Assembly (NCBI GenBank): GCA_902826155.1 | Contig: CADEDU010000095.1 | Location: 10,976 to 24,391 of the forward strand | DNA length: 13,416 bases | DNA from: an uncultured beta proteobacterium | Lineage (GTDB): Bacteria > Pseudomonadota > Gammaproteobacteria > Burkholderiales > SG8-39 | Reading direction: 5' to 3' | Shown here: piece by piece, positions 6,962-13,416 of the stretch | Layout: each line of letters begins with the position of its first letter | Position numbering within the stretch: the stretch's first letter is position 1 | Program-made: the position numbers and the translations under genes | Notes under the pieces: model-generated | What the model was told of the DNA's origin: nothing | Seen by the model: the letters and a program-made list of their open reading frames with translations, nothing else | The model's database searches: none

Positions 6962-7969
6962 TCAATACTTCTGCCCGGTCGCGGCGACCTTCTTGTAGAA
7001 CGCGTTCACCGCCGCGTTGGCCTTGGTGACCTCTTCGCCGATGCCGGACAACAACTGGCGCACTCTGGTCTGGTCGTCGGCAGGCAAGGTGACGATCTCG
7101 CCGCCGGCATCCTTCCAGCGCTTGATCATCGTGTCGTCGAGCACGTGCGAGTGCGCCGACACGCGCGCGGAAAGCTTGTTGCCTTCCTCGATCACGGCCT
7201 GACGCAGATCGGCGGGCAGCTTGTTGAGCCATGCGCGGCTCACCGACCCGACCGACACGATCATCGTGTCGTTGGTCTGGGTGATGACCTTGCCGATGTC
7301 GATGAACTTCAGGTTCACGTAGATCGCGGTCGCGCTGATCGTGCCGTCGATCACGCCTTGCTGCAGACCCGGCACTACTTCAGCGATGTCCATCGGCACA
7401 GCCGAGGCCCCGAACTGGCGCATCTTCGCGCGCTCGGCGGGCGTGGCATTCACGCGCAGCTTCTTGCCCTTGAAATCGTCGAGCTTGCGGATCGGCTGCT
7501 TGCCGAAGTAGTGAGCCGTGGCGAACGGGAACACGCTCACCACCTGCAGGCCCTTGTCGGCACCGAGCGTGAGGATCTCCTTGTTGAGTTCGGCATCGAG
7601 CACGACCTTCTCGGCATGCTTGGCGTCCTTGAACAGCACCGGGATGCTGAACACGCCGAAGCGCGGATCGACGCCGCCGTAGAAATCAGCGGGCGACACC
7701 CAGCCTTCCTGCGTGCCGAGCTGCACGCCTTCGATCTGACTGGCGATGGTGCCCAGTTGCCCGCGCGGGAAGATCTGCACTTCGATGCGCTTGTTGCTGC
7801 GGGCTTCGAGCGCCTCCTTGTACCAGTTGGCCCACTGGTGCTGGATGTCGTTCATCGTGCCCAGGCCGATCTTCATGGTGAAATCGGCCGCGCTCGCGTT
7901 GCCCGCGAAAACCACTCCGCCCAAGGCCGCTGCGACCGCGACCACCGCGCGCTTGATGCGCTGATTCAT
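6962..7969 (-). CDS. dctP: TRAP transporter periplasmic solute-binding protein DctP
   Basis: This 335-residue protein has a Sec signal peptide (MNQRIKR basic start, hydrophobic core, cleavage likely after NASA at 27). The mature part shows DctP-family features: ADFTMKIGLGT at the new N-terminus, FPRGQLG (67-73), and GKKLRV (168-173) with R172 at the position of the conserved arginine that salt-bridges the substrate carboxylate. It captures the substrate in the periplasm for DctQM. An ATG at 7973-7975 touches AGGAGG (7976-7981) with no spacing; the ATG at 7967-7969 has a 6-base spacing and is preferred. It follows the cupin gene by 74 bases, a gap containing three GTTCGA hexamers. The substrate is presumably an organic acid. 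Confidence 0.95.
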   Translation of the reverse strand: MNQRIKRAVVAVAAALGGVVFAGNASAADFTMKIGLGTMNDIQHQWANWYKEALEARSNKRIEVQIFPRGQLGTIASQIEGVQLGTQEGWVSPADFYGGVDPRFGVFSIPVLFKDAKHAEKVVLDAELNKEILTLGADKGLQVVSVFPFATAHYFGKQPIRKLDDFKGKKLRVNATPAERAKMRQFGASAVPMDIAEVVPGLQQGVIDGTISATAIYVNLKFIDIGKVITQTNDTMIVSVGSVSRAWLNKLPADLRQAVIEEGNKLSARVSAHSHVLDDTMIKRWKDAGGEIVTLPADDQTRVRQLLSGIGEEVTKANAAVNAFYKKVAATGQKY

Positions 7970-7975
7970 TGCCAT

Positions 7976-7981
7976 CCTCCT
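7976..7981 (-). promoter_or_regulatory. Ribosome binding site deciding the dctP start
   Basis: AGGAGG on the minus strand lies directly against the upstream ATG (7973-7975) but 6 bases before the ATG at 7967-7969. The normal spacing selects the downstream start and shortens the protein by two residues. Confidence 0.75.
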
Positions 7982-8043
7982 CTATCCGTTCGACTCATTT
8001 GGTTCGATTGTGCTCGCGTGCGTTCGAGCGCGATCACCGCCCG

Positions 8044-8736
8044 CTACCAGACCAGATCGCCCTCGCGGATCAGCATCAGGCAATTGCCTTCTTCGGTGTA
8101 CGGGGCGTGCGGCACGCCGATCGGCATGCGAAACCACACACCGCTGGTGTAGGCGGTGTACTCGTCCTTGAGCACGCCGTCGACGATGAACGTCTCCTCA
8201 CCCATCGCGTGATCGTGCGTCGGGATCTTCTTGTTCGGATGCACGTTGCCGAAACGAGACGTCTCGATGCCGTGCATGTCGCGATACAGATGCAGCACGT
8301 CGGCGCCGCGGTGCGGAAACGGCGTCCATTGCGCGGTCTTGCCGTCGATCACCATGCGATCGGTGCCGCGGTTCGGAATCGGCACGCGCCGCTTGATGTA
8401 CACCACGCAGCCGTCCTTGGAGGACAAGGTCTGGGTATGTCCTGGCGTATTGCGCACGAAGGTGTGCGGGCCGTACGTGCCGTGTCCATCGCTGAGACTG
8501 CCTTCGAGCACGAACATGTCGACGCGCTCGGTCAGAGTCTCGGCGGGCAGCGACGTGTTCGGCGCCAGCTTCACGATCGCCGTCTCGCGGCCCTTGCGCG
8601 CGTCGTGCACGCGTTCGAGCGTCTTCTGCGTCATGCCGGGGTGTTCGGTACTTTCCCACGCGGCTTCGTTGGTGTTCACCACGACGACCTTGTTGGGGTC
8701 GGCGTTGACCGCAGGCTTGCTCGCGGCGATCGGCAT
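8044..8736 (-). CDS. Small bicupin protein, possible metal-dependent dioxygenase or hydrolase
   Basis: This 230-residue protein has two cupin-like halves (about 35-120 and 145-228). The C-terminal half carries both cupin motifs in full: H174-D-H176-x3-E180 with G187, and G199-x5-P-x-G-x2-H210, giving a likely 3-His/1-Glu metal site. The N-terminal half has ETLTERVDMFVLEG where the His pair would be, so its site looks lost, as in many ChrR-type or bicupin enzymes. Cupins of this kind include aromatic-ring and diketone-cleaving dioxygenases, but also non-enzymatic sensors. The ATG at 8734-8736 has GAGGAG 6 bases upstream (8743-8748), favoured over an ATG eight codons earlier. It is first in the operon with the TRAP transporter and the hydroxylase, consistent with an enzyme acting on the hydroxylated product. 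No signal peptide is seen. The reaction is unproven. Confidence 0.87.
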   Translation of the reverse strand: MPIAASKPAVNADPNKVVVVNTNEAAWESTEHPGMTQKTLERVHDARKGRETAIVKLAPNTSLPAETLTERVDMFVLEGSLSDGHGTYGPHTFVRNTPGHTQTLSSKDGCVVYIKRRVPIPNRGTDRMVIDGKTAQWTPFPHRGADVLHLYRDMHGIETSRFGNVHPNKKIPTHDHAMGEETFIVDGVLKDEYTAYTSGVWFRMPIGVPHAPYTEEGNCLMLIREGDLVW

Positions 8737-8784
8737 TGCGTTCTCCTCGGTGGTCTCCACGCGCCGCGTCTGCAGCGCCGGGCG

Positions 8785-8814
8785 ATTCTAGCGACACGTG
8801 AAGCTTGACGTCAT
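8785..8814 (-). promoter_or_regulatory. Sigma70-like promoter for the cupin-TRAP-hydroxylase operon
   Basis: On the minus strand, ATGACG (8814-8809) and TAGAAT (8790-8785) are separated by 18 bases, matching 4 of 6 and 5 of 6 consensus positions. Transcription would start near 8778, leaving a leader of about 40 bases before the cupin ATG. Confidence 0.5.
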
Positions 8815-8834
8815 GCTGCGGCGAACACTAGATT
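8805..8834 (+). promoter_or_regulatory. Sigma70-like promoter for the CDGSH gene
   Basis: TTGACG (8805-8810) and TAGATT (8829-8834) are separated by 18 bases, matching 5 of 6 and 4 of 6 consensus positions. The expected start is near 8841, about 38 bases before the ATG. Its -35 overlaps that of the opposite promoter. Confidence 0.5.
8806..8813. promoter_or_regulatory. TGACGTCA palindrome at the centre of the divergent promoters
   Basis: This perfect 8-base palindrome covers the shared -35 zone of both promoters. It could be an operator half-site or core, or simply the by-product of two back-to-back -35 elements. A CACGTG palindrome lies next to it at 8795-8800. Confidence 0.35.
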
Positions 8835-8878
8835 GCGCCAGCCCTGAAAACCACAACGCTCACCAAGGAGATCGCCCC

Positions 8879-9130
8879 ATGTCCGACCAGGAACCGGCCT
8901 GCCCGCAGAAGGCGCCGTACAAAGTCGATCTGCTGGCCACGTATCGGTATGCTTGGTGCGCCTGCGGGCTGTCGAAATACCAGCCGTTCTGCGACGGCTC
9001 GCACACCATGTCGAAGGCGGGCCTGAAGCCGATCATCTGGACACACGACAAGGACGAGACACGCTACCTGTGCGGCTGCAAGCAGACGGGCAAAGGTCCG
9101 TTCTGCGATGGGACGCACAACAAAATCTGA
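8879..9130 (+). CDS. Dual CDGSH-type iron-sulfur protein
   Basis: This 83-residue protein has two CDGSH iron-sulfur motifs: C27-A-C29 with C38-D-G-S-H42, and C65-G-C67 with C76-D-G-T-H80. Each C-x-C-x8-C-x3-H set binds one [2Fe-2S] cluster with 3-Cys/1-His ligation, as in the monomeric two-cluster proteins related to mitochondrial CISD3. No membrane anchor or signal is present, so it should be cytosolic. Roles proposed for the family are electron or cluster transfer and redox sensing; the partner is unknown. The ATG at 8879-8881 follows AAGGAG at 8865-8870; an upstream in-frame ATG at 8798 lacks a site and would start before the predicted -35. The gene diverges from the cupin operon, so a supporting redox role for that pathway is possible but is inference. 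Confidence 0.92.
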   Translation: MSDQEPACPQKAPYKVDLLATYRYAWCACGLSKYQPFCDGSHTMSKAGLKPIIWTHDKDETRYLCGCKQTGKGPFCDGTHNKI

Positions 9131-9213
9131 GCAATGCAGTGGGGCTCCGCGGCTCGCAATCACACTGCCATCAAGCTCCGCGCGATTCGGCGCCGCGACT
9201 GGACGTGGTCGGG
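9131..9213. other. Convergent intergenic region between the CDGSH and recQ genes
   Basis: These 83 bases separate two stop codons. The stretch is GC-rich with short self-complementary bits but no stem followed by a T-tract, so I call no terminator. Confidence 0.4.
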
Positions 9214-11058
9214 CTACCCGTCGGTGCCTCCGACGATCGCAAGCAGCGCCTCCCCATAGTTCTCCAGCTTCTTCACCCCCATGCCGGAGATCTGCGCGAG
9301 CGCCTGCCGGTCGCGCGGCTGCTGTCGAACGATCTCCTGCAAGGTCGCGTCGTGCAGGATGACGTACGCCGGCACGCCGTGCTCACGCGCCGTCTGGGCG
9401 CGCCAGGCACGCAGCCGCTCCCATAGCGGCTGGTCGGCCACTTCGATCGCGGCCGCAGACTTGCTCGCCTTGGACTTGCTCTTGCGGCCTGGCGTGACCG
9501 CGACCTCTTCGCGCAGCAGCACCTTCTGATCCCCGCGCAACACCGCGCGGCTCGACTCGGTCAGCCGCAATCCGCCGAAGCCCTCGATGTCAGCGCTCAG
9601 GTAGCCCATCGCGAGCAACTGGCGCAGTACCGCGCGCCACGCCTTCTGGTCGAGTTCCTTGCCGATGCCGAAGGTGCTGAGCTTGTGGTGATCCCATTGA
9701 TGCGCGCGGTCGGTCTCGTTGCCCAGCAACACGTCGATCACGTGGCCGGCGCCAAAGCGCTGCCCGGTACGGTAGACGCACGAGAGCGCCTTCTGTGCAA
9801 CGAGCGTGCCGTCGAACGTGCGGGGCGGCGTGAGGCAGTTGTCGCAGTTGCCGCATGGCGCGCTCGCCTCACCGAAATAGTCGAGCAAGCGCTGACGACG
9901 GCAGCTACTGAGTTCGCACAGGCCTAGCAACGCATCGAGCTTGCCGACCGCGATGCGTTTGTATTGCTCGTCGGCCTCGGACATGTCGATCATGCGCCGT
10001 TGCTGGATCACATCGGCCAGGCCGTAGGTCATCCATGCCTCGGCAGGGAGGCCATCACGGCCGGCGCGGCCGGTCTCCTGGTAGTAGGCCTCGATGCTCT
10101 TGGGCAGATCGAGATGGGCGACGAAGCGCACGTCGGGCTTGTCGATGCCCATGCCGAACGCGATCGTGGCCACCATCACGATGGCATCCTCGCGCAGGAA
10201 GGCGGTCTGGTTGTTGCGCCTTTCCTCCGCAGACAGGCCGGCGTGGTACGGCAACGCACGCACGCCGGTGTCGACGAGCGCGGCGGCGGTTTCATCGACC
10301 TTCGCGCGCGACAGGCAATAGACGATGCCGGCTTCGTTCGCGTGCTCGTCCCAGATGAACGACAACAGCTGCTTGCGCGGATTGTCCTTGCCGACGATTC
10401 GATAGCGGATGTTGGGCCGGTCGAAGCTCGACACGAACACGCGCGGATCGTCGAGTGCGAGCCGCTCGACGATCTCGTTGCGCGTGAGCACGTCGGCAGT
10501 GGCAGTCAATGCCACGCGCGGCACGCCCGGAAATCGTTGCTTCAGTACCGCGAGCTGGATGTACTCGGGCCGGAAGTCGTGCCCCCACTGCGACACGCAA
10601 TGCGCTTCGTCGATGGCGATCAGCGCGAGCTTCGATTTCGACAGCAGCGCCAGGCACGAATCGGTGAGCAGCCGCTCGGGCGCGAGGTAGAGCAGGTCCA
10701 GTTCGCCATCGAGCAGCAGTCGCTCGACGATGCGCTCGCCCTCGTAAGACAGGCTCGAGTTGAGATACGCCGCGCGCACGCCAGCCTCGCGCAATGCGTC
10801 GACCTGGTCCTGCATCAGCGCGATCAGCGGCGAGACGACGATACCGGTGCCCTCGCGCAGCAGCGCCGGGATCTGGTAGCAGAGCGACTTGCCCCCGCCG
10901 GTGGGCATCAGAACGAGCGCATCGTTGCCCGCCGCCACATGGTCGACGATCGCCGCCTGCTGGCCACGAAACTCGTGGTAGCCGAAGACGGTGCTCAGGA
11001 TGTCGAGCGCGGACGTTGGTGCGCTCACCCGGGGCTCGTCCGCTTTTGCATCGTGCAC
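9214..11058 (-). CDS. recQ: ATP-dependent DNA helicase RecQ
   Basis: This 614-residue protein matches Escherichia coli RecQ (609 residues) in length and domain order. It has motif 0 [10 protein letters not shown] (25-34), Walker A TGGGKS (53-58), DEAH (150-153), ALTATAD (183-189), motif [12 protein letters not shown] (327-336), an RQC zinc site (C386, C402, C405, C408) with winged helix, and a C-terminal HRDC domain (about 543-612). It unwinds DNA 3' to 5' in recombination and replication-fork repair. The open frame extends to 11247 inside the upstream gene, but that stretch does not look like RecQ. The GTG at 11056-11058, 4 bases after the upstream stop, is chosen; the GTG at 11026-11028 gives 604 residues and is nearly as plausible. 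Neither has a strong binding site, suggesting coupling to the gene before it. It has no obvious link to its metabolic neighbours. Confidence 0.95.
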   Translation of the reverse strand: MHDAKADEPRVSAPTSALDILSTVFGYHEFRGQQAAIVDHVAAGNDALVLMPTGGGKSLCYQIPALLREGTGIVVSPLIALMQDQVDALREAGVRAAYLNSSLSYEGERIVERLLLDGELDLLYLAPERLLTDSCLALLSKSKLALIAIDEAHCVSQWGHDFRPEYIQLAVLKQRFPGVPRVALTATADVLTRNEIVERLALDDPRVFVSSFDRPNIRYRIVGKDNPRKQLLSFIWDEHANEAGIVYCLSRAKVDETAAALVDTGVRALPYHAGLSAEERRNNQTAFLREDAIVMVATIAFGMGIDKPDVRFVAHLDLPKSIEAYYQETGRAGRDGLPAEAWMTYGLADVIQQRRMIDMSEADEQYKRIAVGKLDALLGLCELSSCRRQRLLDYFGEASAPCGNCDNCLTPPRTFDGTLVAQKALSCVYRTGQRFGAGHVIDVLLGNETDRAHQWDHHKLSTFGIGKELDQKAWRAVLRQLLAMGYLSADIEGFGGLRLTESSRAVLRGDQKVLLREEVAVTPGRKSKSKASKSAAAIEVADQPLWERLRAWRAQTAREHGVPAYVILHDATLQEIVRQQPRDRQALAQISGMGVKKLENYGEALLAIVGGTDG

Positions 11059-11062
11059 GCGA

Positions 11063-11863
11063 TCACCACACCGACGCGTATTGCGCCGCCGCGCGCGCGA
11101 TCGGTCCGAACACGTCGTAGTCACTCGCTTCGGGAAACGCAAAGCCGCGCAGCAGCAAGGCATCGCGCACAGTCGCGAGCGCGGGTTCGTGCTCGACGCG
11201 GCCGAGCGCGTTACGCAGCCGATCGAGTTCGTCGGCTGCCACTGCACCCGTCGCCACCAGCGGCGGAATCGGCGTCGGATCAGTCCGCGCGATCACGCGC
11301 ACCTTCGCGGCAAGTTCCGGAGCGTGACGCGCGAGCAGGTCGTGGTAGTAGCTGTCGAGTGCGCCCAGGTCGATCGTGCGCTGATCGAGCGCCTCGATCA
11401 CGCGCCGGCCGGCGATGAGATCACCAACGACCTTGCTGTAAAGCGCGGCACCGGCGGGCGAACGGTACGGCAGCAGATGCCGGCGCAGCGCCACGCATCC
11501 GGACATCGAATCGGGAACGGTGTAGCCGACGGTGCCGCCGAAGGTCTCCTCGATCGATCGGATCGGCGCATCGGCGCGCACGACGATGTCGCTCCAGTAG
11601 ATCGCCCGACCCGCGTAACGCGCTGGCGATGGAACGGGCGCGGCAATGAGCGTGGGCCGCGGTGAGCGTTGCGAGTACGGCAACCCGCACATCATCGCGC
11701 AGCCCAGATCGTCACGCGCCCACAGCGCAGACAGCGGCGCCGGGAAATCGTGATCAACGATCGTCCAGTCGAGCCGCGCCTGCTGCAATACCCACGCGAA
11801 CAGCTCCTGCCACGCGGCTTTGACCGCGGGGCTCACTGAATACATGCGCGCGTTGACGATCAT
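11063..11863 (-). CDS. PhnD-like (type 2 periplasmic-binding fold) protein without a signal peptide
   Basis: This 266-residue protein resembles the PhnD / phosphate-phosphite-phosphonate substrate-binding family. Visible features are an early hydrophilic strand-helix start ([21 protein letters not shown]), CGLPYSQR (59-66), a domain crossover at [22 protein letters not shown] (101-122) and [12 protein letters not shown] (167-178), which resemble the ligand-binding region of that family. Family members are normally about 300 residues with a Sec signal. Here the N-terminus has no hydrophobic core, so the protein should stay in the cytosol. The ATG overlaps the stop of the cyclodeaminase-like gene (ATGA, 11860-11863), which indicates translational coupling. 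No ABC permease or ATPase gene is nearby. A sensor, enzyme-accessory or enzymatic role is possible; the ligand is unknown. Confidence 0.78.
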   Translation of the reverse strand: MIVNARMYSVSPAVKAAWQELFAWVLQQARLDWTIVDHDFPAPLSALWARDDLGCAMMCGLPYSQRSPRPTLIAAPVPSPARYAGRAIYWSDIVVRADAPIRSIEETFGGTVGYTVPDSMSGCVALRRHLLPYRSPAGAALYSKVVGDLIAGRRVIEALDQRTIDLGALDSYYHDLLARHAPELAAKVRVIARTDPTPIPPLVATGAVAADELDRLRNALGRVEHEPALATVRDALLLRGFAFPEASDYDVFGPIARAAAQYASVW

Positions 11864-12894
11864 CGATAGCGCAAGGTCTGGCCGATACCCAGTTGCCTCG
11901 CCTTGTTCATCATTGCCGCGCCAAGCGCGATGTCGGAGAGCGACAGTCCGCGATGCCAGAACACGACCGTCTCGTCGTCACGTTCGCGCCCGGGTTTGAG
12001 GCCGGCGACGATCTGCCCCAGTTCTGCATGCAGGTTGTGCTCGCCAATGCGCCCCGCATCGACGTGCGCGCGCAGCGCCCCGAACGGGCCCGCCTTGGCC
12101 TGTCCCCAGTGGTCCATCACGAACTTGTCCATGATGTCGGTGAGCGACAGTTCCACCGCGCTCATCGTGCCGTACGGAATCACGCAGGCGCCGCGCTTGA
12201 TCCAATTGGTCTTCAATAACGGCTCGGGTTTTTCCAGGCGCGAGGCCTCGACCACGATGTCTGCGTCGCGCACGCACGATTCCCAATCGTCGGTCACGAC
12301 TACGCGCTTGCCCAGGTCGCGCTCGAGCCGCTGTCCGAACGCATTGCGGCTTTCGACGCGGCGCGAATGCACGCGGATCTCGTCGAAGTGGAAGATCGCA
12401 TCGAGCAGACGCACATTCCAGTACGCAGTGCCGCGCGCGCCGACATGGCCCAGCACCTTGCTCGATTTGCGCGCGAGATGCTTGGCGCCGATCGCCGTGA
12501 CCGCGCCGGTGCGCATGTCGGTGATGTCGGAGGCGTCGATCACCGCGATCGGCGCGCCGTTCTTCGGATCCATCAGATGCAACAGCGCCAGTTCCGAAGG
12601 CAGCCCCACCTCGTAGTTGCGATAGAAATCGCCGACGACTTTCACGCCCGCCACTCCGAGCGGCCGGATGTAGCCGCGCAACACGTTGAAGTGGCCAGGG
12701 TAGTCCTTCTCCGGAACGAGGTGGGTGCGCGGCTCGATCGTGCATTCGCCACGACCCTGCGCGCGCAACCCCTCTTCCACCGCCGCGATGATCTCGGCGT
12801 CAGTCATCGCCAGCGCCTGGACGTCGGCGTGGTTGAGATACAGCAGATCGATGCGCGGATCGCCGCGTGGTCCGCCGGAAGAAGTAGCCGTCAT
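11860..12894 (-). CDS. Ornithine cyclodeaminase / mu-crystallin family oxidoreductase
   Basis: This 344-residue protein has the OCD/mu-crystallin layout: N-terminal substrate region with KVVGDFYRNYEVGLPSELAL (85-104), the MRTGAVTAIGAKHLA segment (127-141) with R128, and a Rossmann nucleotide site LGHVGARGTA (148-157). Family members include ornithine and lysine cyclodeaminases, ketimine reductases and alanine dehydrogenases, all using NAD(P). The catalytic Asp of true ornithine cyclodeaminase (in a G-G-D-x-P-G-K-x-E motif) is absent: the region reads IPYGTMSAVEL (239-249), with G242 at that place by my alignment. Ornithine cyclisation is therefore unlikely, and an imine or keto-acid reductase is more plausible. 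It overlaps both neighbours by ATGA (12891-12894 and 11860-11863). The start follows the family N-terminus and this coupling. Confidence 0.88.
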   Translation of the reverse strand: MTATSSGGPRGDPRIDLLYLNHADVQALAMTDAEIIAAVEEGLRAQGRGECTIEPRTHLVPEKDYPGHFNVLRGYIRPLGVAGVKVVGDFYRNYEVGLPSELALLHLMDPKNGAPIAVIDASDITDMRTGAVTAIGAKHLARKSSKVLGHVGARGTAYWNVRLLDAIFHFDEIRVHSRRVESRNAFGQRLERDLGKRVVVTDDWESCVRDADIVVEASRLEKPEPLLKTNWIKRGACVIPYGTMSAVELSLTDIMDKFVMDHWGQAKAGPFGALRAHVDAGRIGEHNLHAELGQIVAGLKPGRERDDETVVFWHRGLSLSDIALGAAMMNKARQLGIGQTLRYR

Positions 12895-13416
12895 TCCGCC
12901 TTGATCCCCTGCTTGCGGATGACCTCGGCCCAGCGTGCGGTCTCCGCGGAAATGATCGAGGCAAGCTCTGCCGGCGTGTTACCCACTGGTTGAGCGCCGA
13001 GCGCCGTGAGTTTCTCGCGCACATCCGGCGTCTTCAGTGCCTTCACCGTTTCGGCCTGCAGCTTGCCGATCACGTCGGCTGGTGTGCCCGCGGGCACCAT
13101 CAGCGCGTACCACGACACCGCCTCGAATCCGGGAAAGCCCTGCTCGGCGACCGTGGGCAGATCGGGCAACGCGCTCGAACGGCGCAGACTCGCCACGCCC
13201 AGCGCCCGCAACTTGCCCGACTGGATATGCGGGATCGCGGACGATAGCTGACTGAACATCATCGACACCTGACCGCCCAGCAGATCGTTCAGCGCCGGGC
13301 CAGTGCCCTTGTACGCGACGTGCACCATATCGAGGCCGGCGGCGAGCTTGATGGCCTCGCCGGCCAGGTGCGGCTGCGCGCCGGCACCAGGCGAAGCGAA
13401 CGAAAGCTTGCCCGCA
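12891..13416 (-). CDS. Tripartite tricarboxylate transporter (Bug family) solute-binding protein, 5' end cut by the window
   Basis: The last 174 residues are visible and the frame stays open to the window edge; the first in-frame ATG (13328) is internal, not the start. Family features are LSFASPGAGAQPHLAGE (residues 4-20 of the visible part), VHVAYKGTGPALNDLLGGQV, the LRALGVASLRRSSALPDLPTV segment and the C-terminal AETARWAEVIRKQGIKAE. The complete protein should be about 320 residues with a signal peptide. Bug proteins capture organic acids in the periplasm and are hugely expanded in Burkholderiales, often without their own TctA/TctB membrane partners. It overlaps the cyclodeaminase-like gene by ATGA, so it is the upstream member of that operon. 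Ligand unknown. Confidence 0.94.
   Translation of the reverse strand, partial: AGKLSFASPGAGAQPHLAGEAIKLAAGLDMVHVAYKGTGPALNDLLGGQVSMMFSQLSSAIPHIQSGKLRALGVASLRRSSALPDLPTVAEQGFPGFEAVSWYALMVPAGTPADVIGKLQAETVKALKTPDVREKLTALGAQPVGNTPAELASIISAETARWAEVIRKQGIKAE

Noticed and set aside
6236..8152. Plus-strand open frame of 638 codons
   Set aside because: It lies opposite dctM, dctQ and dctP, which carry clear family motifs. The His/Arg/Asp-rich translation is typical of a GC-bias shadow.
11059..11247. N-terminal extension of recQ to an upstream ATG
   Set aside because: It would overlap the PhnD-like gene by 185 bases, and the extra 63 residues (Arg/Ser/Cys-rich) do not resemble any RecQ N-terminus.
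9964..11418. Plus-strand open frame of 484 codons
   Set aside because: It lies antisense to recQ and the PhnD-like gene, with no motif and no ribosome binding site noticed.

Overview
The window is GC-rich DNA from a proteobacterium, most likely a betaproteobacterium of the order Burkholderiales. The evidence is the strong G/C third-position bias, a Bug-type (tripartite tricarboxylate) solute-binding protein, a TRAP transporter operon and densely packed catabolic genes. It holds 14 protein genes. Those at the two ends are cut by the window edges. I found no RNA gene, insertion sequence, CRISPR array or transcriptional regulator, and no gene-free stretch longer than about 160 bases.

Left part (1-2884): a MaoC-like hotdog protein (partial) and an FMN-dependent alpha-hydroxy-acid dehydrogenase lie in tandem on the minus strand. 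Across a 126-base gap on the plus strand is an acyl-CoA-dehydrogenase-fold flavin monooxygenase of the HsaA type. This looks like peripheral catabolism of an aromatic or acyl-CoA compound. The substrate cannot be read from the sequence.

Middle (3038-3856): a plus-strand gene encodes a small secreted protein with a clean signal peptide and two 74-residue tandem repeats. Its family function is unknown to me.

Catabolic operon (8736 down to 3878, minus strand): a small bicupin, then TRAP transporter dctP, dctQ and dctM, then a class A FAD aromatic hydroxylase. The order suggests uptake of an aromatic or heteroaromatic acid, ring hydroxylation, and possibly ring cleavage by the cupin. A plus-strand dual-CDGSH iron-sulfur protein (8879-9130) diverges from this operon. 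The gap between them carries two sigma70-like promoters whose -35 elements overlap on one TGACGTCA palindrome.

Right part (13416 down to 9214, minus strand): a Bug-type solute-binding protein (partial), an ornithine-cyclodeaminase/mu-crystallin-family protein and a PhnD-like binding-protein fold without a signal peptide are joined by 4-base ATGA overlaps. RecQ helicase follows a few bases later. The first three look like one metabolic unit; recQ is probably a housekeeping gene at its end.

The most interesting points are the uncharacterised cupin-TRAP-hydroxylase operon with its shared divergent promoter, the leaderless PhnD-like protein coupled to the cyclodeaminase homologue, the repeat-containing secreted protein, and several enzymes that lack a textbook catalytic residue.
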